Positions 35,057-44,511 of a DNA stretch of 64,000 nucleotides are shown here, piece by piece (positions within the stretch are counted from its first letter, which is position 1; each line of letters begins with the position of its first letter). The DNA comes from JBCDJG01 sp038748065. GTDB taxonomy: Bacteria; Pseudomonadota; Gammaproteobacteria; Pseudomonadales; Halieaceae. The position numbers and the translations under genes are program-made. The DNA is taken from NCBI GenBank assembly GCA_038748065.1, contig JBCDJG010000015.1, positions 27,894 to 91,893 of the forward strand, in the 5' to 3' direction. The notes under the pieces were generated by a model, which was given only the letters and a program-made list of their open reading frames with translations, had not been told where the DNA came from and made no database searches.

Positions 35057-36886
35057 ATGCCTGGTAGCATCGCTAATCATTCACAGCAGGGCCAACTGCC
35101 TTTCCCGGCGCTGGTGGGGCTTGACCTTGCCCAACAGGCCTTGATGTTACTCGCAGTAGACCCCGATCTACGCGGTGTCGCGCTGGCGGCCACCGCCGGC
35201 ACGGGCAAGTCGAGCCTGGCGCGGGGCATCCAGCCCCTGCTACCCGAAACAGCGCCGTTCGTAGAGCTGCCAACCAGCGTCGACGTTGAAAACCTCCTCG
35301 GCGGCCTGGATCTGGACGCCACGCTCCGCACCGGCAAACTGGTGATGCAGCCCGGCGTGCTGGCCCGCGCCGACGGCGGCGTGGTCTATGTTGATGGCCT
35401 TAACCTATTAACCGACAGCAGTGCCAATCTGCTGCTTTCTGTACTCGACCAGGGTGAGGTTCGCGTGGAGCGCGAAGGCATCAGCCTGCGCTCGCCGGCT
35501 CGCTTCAGCCTGATTGCCTCATATGATCCCGCAGAGGGTCTGCCGAGGCAGCACCTGTTGGATCGGGTTGCACTCATTGTGCCGCTACCCGATCTGCAAG
35601 ACGTCGCGCAGCGAATCAGCGTCGTACAGAACAACTTGCACACCGACAATGAAGCCTGGGCCGAGGAGGAGCAATTTACACTGGGCCTGGTCACCACCGC
35701 TCGCGAACAGCTCGCCAGCGTGCAGATCAGCGACGCACAGCTGCGCGCGCTCAGCGTTACCGCGCTGCAATATGGCGTACAGGGCCATCGCGTCGACCTG
35801 TTTGCTGCACGAACAGCAATGGCCTCAGCGGCACTCAATCTGCGCGACGCCGTCGAAGACGAGGATATCCAGCTCGCCGCGCGGCTGGTGATACTGCCGC
35901 GCGCAACGCGCATTCCCGATGCAGAGCCCGAAAACACGCCGCCACCGCCACCGCCGCCAGAGACCAACGAACCTGAAAACAGCGATGAAGACGGCAGAGA
36001 ATCGATGCCGGAGCAGCTCGCTATGCCCCCCGAGCAAATTCTTGAGGCACTGGAAAGCGCGCTACCTGAAACCCTCGAAGAACTGCCTTTCCAGACCCTT
36101 CGACGCGGCCGCGCCGGCTCACGTGGTACTACCGAGGGCAAACGCGGCCGGCACATTCGATCCGTGCCTGGCGATTCCAATCGCCACAGAATTGATATCC
36201 CAGCTACCCTGCGCACGGCCGCACCGTGGCAGCCCTATCGCCGGGAGCAGCAACCAGAGAACGCCGAGCTCCGCAACGTGTACCTTGAGTCAGGTGACAT
36301 ACGGGTAAAGCAGTATCGCAGCAAAGCGGGTGCACTGTTCTGCTTTGCCGTGGACGCCAGCGGCAGCATGGCCCTGCACAGGATGCGCCAGGCTAAGGGT
36401 GCCGTTCACAATCTGCTGCAACAGGCCTACGTCAATCGAGATCGTATCGCTCTGATCGCGTTTCGCGGTGGTGAGGCAGAGCTGCTGTTGGCGCCCACGC
36501 AAAGCGTCGAACTGGCCAAGCGAGCGTTGGACGTGCTGCCTACAGGCGGCGGTACACCCCTGGCCTCGGCCTTGCTTCTCGCTGATGATGTCGCGCAACA
36601 GGCGGCCAGCCGCGGCATATTCCAGACGGTCCTGGTTCTACTGACGGATGGCCGGGCAAACATCGCACTTAAAGAAGGCGAGGACGCACAGCAGGAGCTG
36701 CAGAAAATTGGCGCTTATATCGCCGAGTCGAGCCTGCAGGTGATTGTGGTGGATACAAAGCGCAACTACCTCAGCCGCGGAGAAGCCAGCGACCTCGCCA
36801 CCTGGCTGGGCGCAGAGTATGCGTATCTGCCCAATGCCAGCGGCGACGAGATTGCCGAGCTAGCTACCGCTGTGGCGGATCGCTAG
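35057..36886 (+). CDS. bchD: Magnesium chelatase subunit D
   Basis: 609 residues in the BchD order: an AAA+ domain (1-290), an acidic proline-rich linker near 295-320 with seven consecutive prolines, and a C-terminal von Willebrand A domain with MIDAS motif DASGSM near 432. The Walker A loop GTGKSS (48-53) is intact, although D subunits often have degenerate ATP sites. It forms the ring platform that joins BchI to BchH. It starts 50 bp after bchH. Confidence 0.9.
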   Translation: MPGSIANHSQQGQLPFPALVGLDLAQQALMLLAVDPDLRGVALAATAGTGKSSLARGIQPLLPETAPFVELPTSVDVENLLGGLDLDATLRTGKLVMQPGVLARADGGVVYVDGLNLLTDSSANLLLSVLDQGEVRVEREGISLRSPARFSLIASYDPAEGLPRQHLLDRVALIVPLPDLQDVAQRISVVQNNLHTDNEAWAEEEQFTLGLVTTAREQLASVQISDAQLRALSVTALQYGVQGHRVDLFAARTAMASAALNLRDAVEDEDIQLAARLVILPRATRIPDAEPENTPPPPPPPETNEPENSDEDGRESMPEQLAMPPEQILEALESALPETLEELPFQTLRRGRAGSRGTTEGKRGRHIRSVPGDSNRHRIDIPATLRTAAPWQPYRREQQPENAELRNVYLESGDIRVKQYRSKAGALFCFAVDASGSMALHRMRQAKGAVHNLLQQAYVNRDRIALIAFRGGEAELLLAPTQSVELAKRALDVLPTGGGTPLASALLLADDVAQQAASRGIFQTVLVLLTDGRANIALKEGEDAQQELQKIGAYIAESSLQVIVVDTKRNYLSRGEASDLATWLGAEYAYLPNASGDEIAELATAVADR

Positions 36887-36911
36887 AGGCGAGACGCGCA
36901 CTCGCATCGCC

Positions 36912-37622
36912 GTGTCACAGAATCAACCCAACGCCGACTATGAGCTGATCTACTGGCCACTGCCCTTCCGCGGCTGCTTCGTCAGCTACCTCTTTGCCTA
37001 CCGCGACGTGCCTCTCATCGAGATCTCAGACTTCGACGAAATCAACAGCCAGAAGGATCGGCCCTGCAAAGATCAGGCTATCCCCTTCATGGGCCCTCCC
37101 ACGCTCCGGCACCGCACGTCCGGCTTCACGCTAAGTCAGATGCCGGCGATAGTACTGCACGTGGCGCCCGAGCTGGATCTGCTGCCCGAGCGCCATGCTG
37201 ATCTTTCCATGGGCCTAAAAGTCTTTATGGACTGCAACGACATACTGATGGAACTCTGCCGCTATAACGGCTCGACCATGTGGGAACGCGATGAGTGGCT
37301 AGTGTTCCGCTTACAGCGCTTTCCGCGCTGGCTCGAGATACTCGAGGAGTGTTGCAAGCGTGGCCTCTTCGGCGCGCAGGCATCGAGCTTCGTCGATATC
37401 GCGGTGTATGCCCTGCTCGGGAACATGACTCGCTGTCTTCCGGAGCTCGAGGGGGACGTCGTCGACAACGCACCACTCACGTTCCAGCTGTGCCGAAAGA
37501 TCGGCGCTGAACCGTCACTTGCCAGCTATGTTGAAGGTCAAGCGGCACGCTACGGCCAGCTATACTGCGGCGGCTACATCGAAGCATCAATCCGCGACAT
37601 GCTGGCACTGGACGCAGGCTGA
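36912..37622 (+). CDS. Glutathione S-transferase-like protein
   Basis: 236 residues from a GTG 25 bp after bchD, with only a weak ribosome site. The N-terminal thioredoxin-like half has ELIYWPLPFRGCFVSYLFAY and the cis-proline segment FMGPPTLRH, followed by a glutathione-site-like LSQMPAIVLHVA. The second half is all-helical. The catalytic residue is uncertain, with Tyr14 a candidate. Co-transcription with the chelatase suggests a role in handling porphyrin intermediates or their oxidation products (inference). Its TGA directly abuts the convergent POT stop. Confidence 0.72.
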   Translation: MSQNQPNADYELIYWPLPFRGCFVSYLFAYRDVPLIEISDFDEINSQKDRPCKDQAIPFMGPPTLRHRTSGFTLSQMPAIVLHVAPELDLLPERHADLSMGLKVFMDCNDILMELCRYNGSTMWERDEWLVFRLQRFPRWLEILEECCKRGLFGAQASSFVDIAVYALLGNMTRCLPELEGDVVDNAPLTFQLCRKIGAEPSLASYVEGQAARYGQLYCGGYIEASIRDMLALDAG

Positions 37623-39278
37623 TCAGGGCCGCGCCGCCGGATGAATACCGCCTTCCTGTGCTTCCAGGCCAGCTTCGGCGCTACCGGCAAGTTGCGCGCC
37701 GTCGACCTCATCCTTAAGCGTATCGAGGTGCATCAGCTTGCGCACCAGTGGGCTCAGCATCATCACCGCCGCGCCGATAGCGACGGCGTACCAGCCAACG
37801 CTCGTATAAACCTCCAGGACCACAAGCTTGCCGGCGTCCTGCCCAATGCCTTCGGCGCCCGTTGCCGCCGCGATCAGGCCCGCAGCGAAGTTACCCACAG
37901 CCGACGCGAAGAACCAGGTACCCATAACCAGGGAGGCCATGTGCGCCGGGCTCAAACGGTTCATCGCAGAAATACCGACCGGCGACAGGCAGAGTTCGCC
38001 CGTTGTGTGTAGGAGGTAGATCAAAAAAATGAAAATCACGGGGGTAGGCACGCCAATGTCGACGCTTCTGGCACCCCACACCAGGACAAGAAAGCCCAAC
38101 CCCACCTGAACAACACCCAGCCCGAATTTCATGGGCGTTGAAGGCTCAAGTCCGCCACGGGCTAATCCCTGCCAGAGCATCGCAAATAGTGGGGCCAGCA
38201 GGACGATATAGATCGCATTGATCGACTGGAACATGGATGCATTCACGCCCTGCGTATCAACGTAGCGATCAGTAAACAGATTAAGCGATGAGCCCGCCTG
38301 CTCAAACAGCGCCCAGAACACAATGGCCACCACTATCAGAAACATCGCCGCAAAGATACGATCCCGCTCTTCGGCGGGAAGCCGGGTGGCCGCCGTGGAC
38401 AGCACATACAGGGTCAGGCCTCCACCAAAGGCGCCAAGCACATAACCCACGAGACTCTGGTACTGGATCGCGAGCCAACACAGACCAACCATCCCAAAGC
38501 CAGCACCATAGACCCCCCACTCGCGCCGACCTCGCAGCGCGTTTGGATCGCTGGGCTCGCCTCTGCCAAGCAGCAAAGGCTTACCCAATATGAAAAAGAC
38601 CAAGCCAATAAGCATGCCGAAGCCAGCCAGCCCGAAGCCATACTGCCAGCCATAGGTCTGGCCCATGTAACCGCAGATGATCGCAGAGGTGGCAGCGCCA
38701 ACATTGATCCCCATGTAAAAAATGGTGTACGCAGCGTCTCGCCGAGTATCCGTCCTGCGGTAGAGCTGGCCAACCAGTACGGAAATGTTTGCCTTCAGGA
38801 AGCCCGATCCCACGATAATGAGAGCCAGTGCCAGCCAAAAGAGGTTGATGGCAGGGTCTTGCTGGCCGCCGCCCCCTTCGAAAGCCATAAAAAAATGTCC
38901 GATTGTTAGCAGGATCGCGCCGTATAAGACGGCCTTTCGCTGACCAAGAAAGCGGTCCGCGAGATAACCTCCAACAACCGGCGTGATGTAGACCAGCGCC
39001 ATGTAGGCGCCGTAAATGATCGAGGCCTCGCTGTCGGAAAACAGCCAGTGCTGTACAAGGTAGAAAATCAGCAAAGCCCGCATGCCGTAAAAAGAGAAGC
39101 GCTCCCACATCTCGGCGAGAAACAGCACGAATAGACCCTTGGGGTGACCCATCACTTCAGTTGAGGGCCGCGTTACGATGAACACGCCCGCAAGTAGAAA
39201 GCCCATCAGGGCCACCACGGCAAGCCAGAAGGCCCACATCTCGAATGCGGAGTCGAAGCTGAAAAGGAGCTCATGCAC
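37623..39278 (-). CDS. POT/PTR-family peptide transporter
   Basis: 551 residues from a GTG, with 13-14 predicted helices. It has an additional N-terminal helix before the signature EMWERFSFYG (near residue 56), then GGYLADRFLGQRKAVLYGA and FWALFEQAGSSLNLF, the ExxERFxYYG and FWxxxxQ marks of proton-coupled peptide importers. It is distinct from the POT protein at 15467. Its neighbour is a dipeptide epimerase transcribed the other way with 148 bp between, so imported dipeptides may feed that enzyme. Confidence 0.88.
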   Translation of the reverse strand: MHELLFSFDSAFEMWAFWLAVVALMGFLLAGVFIVTRPSTEVMGHPKGLFVLFLAEMWERFSFYGMRALLIFYLVQHWLFSDSEASIIYGAYMALVYITPVVGGYLADRFLGQRKAVLYGAILLTIGHFFMAFEGGGGQQDPAINLFWLALALIIVGSGFLKANISVLVGQLYRRTDTRRDAAYTIFYMGINVGAATSAIICGYMGQTYGWQYGFGLAGFGMLIGLVFFILGKPLLLGRGEPSDPNALRGRREWGVYGAGFGMVGLCWLAIQYQSLVGYVLGAFGGGLTLYVLSTAATRLPAEERDRIFAAMFLIVVAIVFWALFEQAGSSLNLFTDRYVDTQGVNASMFQSINAIYIVLLAPLFAMLWQGLARGGLEPSTPMKFGLGVVQVGLGFLVLVWGARSVDIGVPTPVIFIFLIYLLHTTGELCLSPVGISAMNRLSPAHMASLVMGTWFFASAVGNFAAGLIAAATGAEGIGQDAGKLVVLEVYTSVGWYAVAIGAAVMMLSPLVRKLMHLDTLKDEVDGAQLAGSAEAGLEAQEGGIHPAARP

Positions 39279-39426
39279 GGTGAGTGGGCTCCAGACCAGA
39301 GTGCTCAGGTTGATCCAGGATCACGTCTAACGCTGCGGAGCTTCCATAATCCTTCACATCGCATGACGTCCGAAACCTTGGGTGGTATATAGACAGTGTC
39401 ATCTCTTTCATTGCTAGCTACACAAA

Positions 39427-40467
39427 GTGCCTGAAATAAGTTTCAAGACCCTTCCGCTTACGCGGCGACATCCCTTCCAAACCGCCCGCGGCGTGTCTGT
39501 CAACGGCCAGAGCCTCATGCTGTCGATCGAATCGGAAGGCTTGCAGGGCATCGGTGAGTCAGCCCCGCACAGCCTTGCAGGCGCGGATTCCGTCGACGTT
39601 TGCCGCGCCCAGATCGAGGCCTTCACCGCGTGTCACGATATAACAGCATCGCCGCGAGAAGAAGTACGATTAATGGCGATCAAGGCCGGATTGGCCGCCT
39701 GTTCCATCGCCGCTATCGATACGGCCCTATGGGATATTGAAGCAAAACGGGCGGGATCGCCTCTCTATCGTTATCTCGATCTATTGCCGGTTCACGCCGA
39801 GTCTTCCGTGACAATCGGCCTTATGGAGCCCGCTGGTATCGGGGAACGCGTTATGGAGACGATCGCCAGGACCGGGGCGAGATGTCTGAAAATCAAGCTT
39901 GGCAGTCCGCGTGGCATCAAAACGGACATGGCAATCATGGAGTCGACGTTGCGGGCGATAGCCGGAAGCGCCGTAGGCCTCCGGGTAGATGCCAACGGCG
40001 GTTGGTCAGTCCGGGACGCCAAGGCTATGCTGCCGTGGTTAGCAGAGCATGACGTCCGACTCGTGGAGCAGCCCCTGGCCCGCGGCCAGGAGGTAGATCT
40101 GCGCACTCTGCGCGGTGAAGCACCGATACCGATCTATGTAGACGAATCATGCCTTTCAATCGCAGACATCAATAATGTTGCGGACCACATAGATGGCGTA
40201 AATCTCAAGTTGATGAAGCACGGCGGCATCACCGGCTCGCTTAAGATGATTGCCCTGGCCAGAGAGCGAGGGCTCAAAGTGATGCTGGGGTGCATGTGTG
40301 AATCCTCGATTGGCATATCAGCCGCTGCCTCGATTGCGTCATTGGCTGACGAAATCGATCTGGATTCCAACGTTAATCTGCTATCGGATCCAGCCAGCGG
40401 CGTCAGACTGTCCCATGGTCATATCACTACATCACCGGCCCATGGCCATGGCGCTGCACTGCCGTAG
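39427..40467 (+). CDS. Dipeptide epimerase, enolase superfamily
   Basis: 346 residues from a GTG. The capping domain opens with SFKTLPLTRRHPFQTARG and the barrel shows the catalytic lysine motif KIKLG, metal ligands in RVDANGG, LVEQPL and YVDESC, and the second catalytic lysine in NLKLMKHGG. This is the Ala/Glu-type dipeptide epimerase pattern (YcjG/YkfB relatives), which inverts the second residue of dipeptides, as in murein peptide recycling. The exact dipeptide cannot be told. The gene converges on the ATP-grasp gene with 3 bp between. Confidence 0.8.
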   Translation: MPEISFKTLPLTRRHPFQTARGVSVNGQSLMLSIESEGLQGIGESAPHSLAGADSVDVCRAQIEAFTACHDITASPREEVRLMAIKAGLAACSIAAIDTALWDIEAKRAGSPLYRYLDLLPVHAESSVTIGLMEPAGIGERVMETIARTGARCLKIKLGSPRGIKTDMAIMESTLRAIAGSAVGLRVDANGGWSVRDAKAMLPWLAEHDVRLVEQPLARGQEVDLRTLRGEAPIPIYVDESCLSIADINNVADHIDGVNLKLMKHGGITGSLKMIALARERGLKVMLGCMCESSIGISAAASIASLADEIDLDSNVNLLSDPASGVRLSHGHITTSPAHGHGAALP

Positions 40468-40470
40468 AAC

Positions 40471-41310
40471 TCAGAGATACTGCCTGATGGCCTCAGCGCG
40501 GCGAGCAAGATACTCCATGGGCACCTTAGAGTGTCGGCGTCGACCCGGCGTCTTATTAACATCGAGTACGATGGCCTTACCGCCAGCCACCGTGTAGTCA
40601 ATTTTGCCGAAATCCATCCCGATCGCATGACGCAGCTTAACAACGTCAGGCTCAGGCTCAATATGATCGCGGCGCACGCTTGCTGAACTCATCACCAGTG
40701 GGTGTGCCGAGTAATTCCGACCGCACTCATGAACCGAGCCAAAAAACTTGTAGTAGTTGATACAAAAAAGATCCTCGCGGATCTCAGGTAAGAACTTTTC
40801 AACAACGAAACGTGCGTCCTCGAAAAAGATAGCGGGCACCTCTGACACATTAGCGTAAATCTGGTAGCGCTCACGGGCCAGCACGCCTGGCGGGAACCTC
40901 GTCCAGCGGTTCAGTCGTTTCATAAACCGGGTAGCCGTTCTACCCCAGCGGACGGTAATTTCCGGCCATCCGCCGTGATTAAGATCGGTCTTCACGATAA
41001 CGGACCCCTTGTAATCAGTATCAGCGTCGACCAGATTTCCACTGATTACTCGTTTACGGATATCGCGGAGCTGACCATTTAGCGATGTCGAGAATTCTCC
41101 GGCAAAGCTCAGATAGTCCTGGTGAACCACTGATACGTCTACGTGGACAATGCAGATATCAGCATTCGCCGCCGGGGCCGGCCCAAAGAGGTACTCGACA
41201 CGATAGCCGGCCTCACGCCAAAAGCGAGCCATATGCGCTATCTCGTAATCATCGACGCCGCTTCGAGCCGCCCTTTCATGAAACAGGATCGCTATCGTCG
41301 CCTTGGGCAT
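40471..41310 (-). CDS. ATP-grasp-type ligase-like protein
   Basis: 279 residues. The N-terminal 60 residues form a small alpha/beta region (GYRVEYLFGP, DICIVHVDVS). The C-terminal part ends in GMDFGKIDYTVAGGKAIVLDVNKTPG, an arrangement of Asp and Asn metal ligands typical of ATP-grasp enzymes; the lysine in SVIVKTDLNHGG would bind ATP. Such enzymes join a carboxylate to an amine or thiol. It begins immediately after the stop of the TauD-like gene (0 bp), so both form one unit. Product unknown. Confidence 0.62.
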   Translation of the reverse strand: MPKATIAILFHERAARSGVDDYEIAHMARFWREAGYRVEYLFGPAPAANADICIVHVDVSVVHQDYLSFAGEFSTSLNGQLRDIRKRVISGNLVDADTDYKGSVIVKTDLNHGGWPEITVRWGRTATRFMKRLNRWTRFPPGVLARERYQIYANVSEVPAIFFEDARFVVEKFLPEIREDLFCINYYKFFGSVHECGRNYSAHPLVMSSASVRRDHIEPEPDVVKLRHAIGMDFGKIDYTVAGGKAIVLDVNKTPGRRRHSKVPMEYLARRAEAIRQYL

Positions 41311-42327
41311 CTAAGGCCCCGCTTCGCCTGTATCGGAGCCGACGCTTGAATCCCATATGGGTGAGCCAAAGCGGGTCAGAATAAGGCGCTGCGTGTCCTG
41401 CACGGCGGTCCGGCCATGCATGAATCGGCGATTGTCGAACACCAGGATATCGCCTTTCTGCCAGCTCTGTTTCATCTCCATCTGCTTGATAATTTTTCCC
41501 AGCGCCCGAATTACCCATAGGGGGATCATGGTGCCATCTTCAAGGGTCGGATAGGCCGGAACCCCCAGTCCGGATCCAGGCTGAGAGACTACCGGAATGC
41601 GGTCCAACAACGATATCGCTAGCGATCGTTTGTGTAGTGGCCCGCTCACTCTTCGGGCCATTGCAACAAGCCAGGGCCTGTACTTCGCGTTAAACACGAT
41701 CTGATTGACGAACACTGTCAGCTTGGAGTCTTCCAGCACGGGAAGCGCAGGGACGACCATTTCCTGGCGCAGCTTATCGCCCTGTATCTGCAAATACTGT
41801 TCCCAGCCGCGGTCGCTGATCATTTGCTGCAGTGCGTCTCGAGATGCCGCATTGTATGCGCGCAGAGCCTCGTCCACGCTCATCTCTCGCAGATACAAGA
41901 GGCGCTTCCCCGAGAAAAACTCCAACAGGTCCTGTGTTAATGCGGACGCTATCGCAGCGCCATCATAAAGGGTGGTCTGCCCGCCGTTCAATGGCGCTCG
42001 ATCACAGTAGAACCATGCCATATCAGGTTGTACCGGCATGTGACAGAGTTCTGAGTGAGCAGCCATCGCATGTTTGCCTGCATTGGCGCGCTGTATGTGC
42101 AAGCCACCTGCCAGAGCCGCTGGACGATTTCCCAAACGATAGGGGAACCAGTCAACGCCGAAGCGATTGCTGATGGCAAGATAGTCTTTTTCACTGCCTG
42201 CCACTCCCCGCAGCAGCAAGGCTCCATGTTCGTAATAAAGGTCGCGAAAGCCTGATACAGAAAGACTATGGGCGGCATGTCCAATCTCTGCAGATTCAAG
42301 AACCGGAATCTTAAGTACGGCGTTCAT
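41311..42327 (-). CDS. TauD/TfdA-type Fe(II)/2OG dioxygenase
   Basis: 338 residues from the ATG at 42325-42327. The iron-binding His-x-Glu motif is in AAHSELCHMP, the distal His in RRFMHGRTAV and the 2OG arginine in RLILTRFG. HxE rather than HxD at this position is seen in clavaminate-synthase-like and SyrP-like enzymes that hydroxylate amino acids in natural-product pathways. It is co-transcribed with the ATP-grasp gene and divergent from a PhyH-type dioxygenase, with 86 bp between. Confidence 0.75.
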   Translation of the reverse strand: MNAVLKIPVLESAEIGHAAHSLSVSGFRDLYYEHGALLLRGVAGSEKDYLAISNRFGVDWFPYRLGNRPAALAGGLHIQRANAGKHAMAAHSELCHMPVQPDMAWFYCDRAPLNGGQTTLYDGAAIASALTQDLLEFFSGKRLLYLREMSVDEALRAYNAASRDALQQMISDRGWEQYLQIQGDKLRQEMVVPALPVLEDSKLTVFVNQIVFNAKYRPWLVAMARRVSGPLHKRSLAISLLDRIPVVSQPGSGLGVPAYPTLEDGTMIPLWVIRALGKIIKQMEMKQSWQKGDILVFDNRRFMHGRTAVQDTQRLILTRFGSPIWDSSVGSDTGEAGP

Positions 42328-42413
42328 ATGCGCTATCAGACAGTATTCAATGGCTCTTAAACAGCTGGCCAGAGTATACTGCAAGGCGCAGTCGGCAGGC
42401 GAAGCAGACGCGT

Positions 42414-43232
42414 GTGACCTTGGATAATTTCATTGACGAATGCATCAAGCAGCAGCGAGCAACTGAATCGCTAAGGCAGAGGGGTTACGCCTTTCTTCCG
42501 GGTGTCTTACCTGAAAGCACGGTTTTATCTGCGCGCAGTGAGTTCGCGCGCCTTTTCACAAAGCGCCCTACCGGTGTCAGGGGAGTGAAGCATCCGCCTG
42601 GCCGTATGCTATCGATCAACACGGCAAAGTGCGCGCCATCTGCTTACCCCGTCATTCACTCGATTTTCTATTCGCCGGCTCTGACTACGCTGCTCGGGAG
42701 TTTCGATCCCGGCGCCCTTGACGTGAATCACTCCATTGCTCTCACTCACGAGACCGAGGAAGGCAGCGTCACGGACCTGCATTTTGATACACGGAGGTCG
42801 ATCAAGGTTCTTATGTACCTACAGGACACCGATGAGCACACTGCTGCCTTCCGCTACGCCCCTGGATCGCATATCGAGAATACCCTGTACAGAGAGCGCT
42901 TCTTTCAGCAGGGCGGTGACATTCTCGACCTCCAGAACGCTCTGCCGGTATCAAGACAGCAGTCGCTCGCGCTGGACACGCTTGATGGCCCAGGTGGGTC
43001 GCTGATCATCTTCGATACCGACGGGTGGCATATGGCTGGCCAACTCGCAGACCGGTCAAGGCAGCGTCGTGTTATTCGCAGCCGTAGCCCGTTCATCACA
43101 CCTAGCTCTCTCGCTGCCAGCCGATTCTCAATTGCCTGGTTCAAACGCAAGCTGCGCATGACGCGCACAGAGCGGCCATTTACGTTACCTCAGCGTGAAA
43201 GCACTGGAGGCTCTTCTCGCAAACGCAGCTGA
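42414..43232 (+). CDS. Phytanoyl-CoA dioxygenase (PhyH)-family protein
   Basis: 272 residues from a GTG. Iron ligands are seen in TDLHFDTRRS (His-x-Asp) and TDGWHMAGQ (distal His), and KVLMYLQDTDEHTAAFRYAPGSH is the usual PhyH strand pair. The C-terminal 40 residues are basic. PhyH-type enzymes hydroxylate lipids, amino acids or natural products. Its divergent pairing with the TauD/ATP-grasp operon suggests a joint pathway. Confidence 0.75.
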   Translation: MTLDNFIDECIKQQRATESLRQRGYAFLPGVLPESTVLSARSEFARLFTKRPTGVRGVKHPPGRMLSINTAKCAPSAYPVIHSIFYSPALTTLLGSFDPGALDVNHSIALTHETEEGSVTDLHFDTRRSIKVLMYLQDTDEHTAAFRYAPGSHIENTLYRERFFQQGGDILDLQNALPVSRQQSLALDTLDGPGGSLIIFDTDGWHMAGQLADRSRQRRVIRSRSPFITPSSLAASRFSIAWFKRKLRMTRTERPFTLPQRESTGGSSRKRS

Positions 43233-43299
43233 TGGCCTGTGCATGCACCGCCGCAGGGTCGGTTTTGCACCAGTCATTCGCCTGCGCGCTTATTGCCGA

Positions 43300-43884
43300 T
43301 CAACGCAACTCTAGAGCGAGAACCAGCAGAGCGCTCGCTGCGCACCAGGATCCAATGACCCTGACCAGAACTCGCTGCCACTCACGCCTGGGCATCTCAG
43401 CCAGCCCCGCCACAACAATCAGCAGCACGCAGGCACCCAGGCCGGCTCCGAGCATGGCACCGAAGGTCTCCCGCCGATCCAGATCGCTGACCCCGGAGTC
43501 TGCGCCTAGAGTCATCGCGGTAAGTATCACCAGCGGCGCCAGCAACATCGTATGGACAGAGAACCGCAGCGCGACAGCGATCCCACAGGCACAGGCAATC
43601 GCAAGCAGTGAGGTTTCCGCTCCGAATGCAGTCGCAGGTGAAAGCGCCGCGATAGCCAGGCCCAGCAGCAGCGCCACCAGGAAGCAAGGATAAGCGGTGC
43701 GCATCACCAGCAGTCCCCGCTGCCCCAGCAGCAGGCCGAGTGATACGAGGGCCAGGAGATGTGAGGGCACAATCACCGGGTGAAGTAAGCCGCCGTAGAA
43801 GTGTCCGATTCCAGGCATGGGGCTATGGGCGACCGCAAGCCCGGGCGCTAGCAGCGGTAAGGCCAAAAAAAAGCGCCGGAGCAC
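43300..43884 (-). CDS. HupE/UreJ-family membrane protein, second copy
   Basis: 194 residues from a GTG immediately after the stop of the first HupE gene. A signal peptide ending in AVAHS leads to GGLLHPVIVPSHLLALVSLG, a shifted version of the HupE motif in which the usual HPxxGxDH is altered to HPxxxPSH. About six helices follow. It may be a partner or a specialised variant for nickel or cobalt uptake. No urease or hydrogenase genes are present. Confidence 0.7.
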   Translation of the reverse strand: MLRRFFLALPLLAPGLAVAHSPMPGIGHFYGGLLHPVIVPSHLLALVSLGLLLGQRGLLVMRTAYPCFLVALLLGLAIAALSPATAFGAETSLLAIACACGIAVALRFSVHTMLLAPLVILTAMTLGADSGVSDLDRRETFGAMLGAGLGACVLLIVVAGLAEMPRREWQRVLVRVIGSWCAASALLVLALELR

Positions 43885-44463
43885 TCAAATAGCCCGCGCG
43901 AGAAACAGGGCTCCAGCAAGCGCGATAGTTCCACCACCAGCACGCACGAGCAGAGTGCCCGACGGCCAGCGCGTTAACAGGCCAAACCCGATGCCGCACA
44001 TATGCAGCAAGCCCGTGGAAAGCACGAACCCAAGGCTGTAGGCGAGCGGGCTCACAGCGTCGGGAAGCTCTGTACCGTGGGCGTGTCCATGAAATATGGC
44101 GAAGGCTGCAACGATTACCGCCGCCAGCCAAAGTGGCGGGCGTGCCGCCGAGAGTACCATAGCTCCGAGTATGATGGCGGATAAGGCAATACCAATTTCC
44201 ACGCCGGGCAATGGCACGCCAATCACACCGAGTACACCTCCGAAAGCCATGACCAGAGGAAAGGTCACTGGCAGTATCCAGATCGCGGGCTGACCCAGCA
44301 CCGCCCCCCATAAGCCGACCGCCACCATGGCAACAACGTGATCCCAGCCCAGTATCGGATGCATAAACCCGCTGCTAAAACCGCCGGCCACATCACCGGC
44401 TTCATGGGCGATGGCGGCCTGGGAGACAATCAGAAGACCCGCCAGGAACAAATAACGCTGCAT
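43885..44463 (-). CDS. HupE/UreJ-family nickel/cobalt permease-like protein
   Basis: 192 residues from the ATG at 44461-44463; the frame extends 11 codons further but has no better start. After a signal peptide (AIAHEAGD) it carries the family motif GFMHPILGWDHVVAMVAVGLWG and, in the middle, the histidine-rich HGHAHGTE. HupE proteins carry Ni or Co ions across the inner membrane. It lies 48 bp after the CadC-like regulator on the same strand, which may control it. Confidence 0.82.
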   Translation of the reverse strand: MQRYLFLAGLLIVSQAAIAHEAGDVAGGFSSGFMHPILGWDHVVAMVAVGLWGAVLGQPAIWILPVTFPLVMAFGGVLGVIGVPLPGVEIGIALSAIILGAMVLSAARPPLWLAAVIVAAFAIFHGHAHGTELPDAVSPLAYSLGFVLSTGLLHMCGIGFGLLTRWPSGTLLVRAGGGTIALAGALFLARAI

Positions 44464-44511
44464 GGATGACCTCTTGTAACGAGTGTGGAGGCGCAATGAT
44501 ATCTCAGGTCT

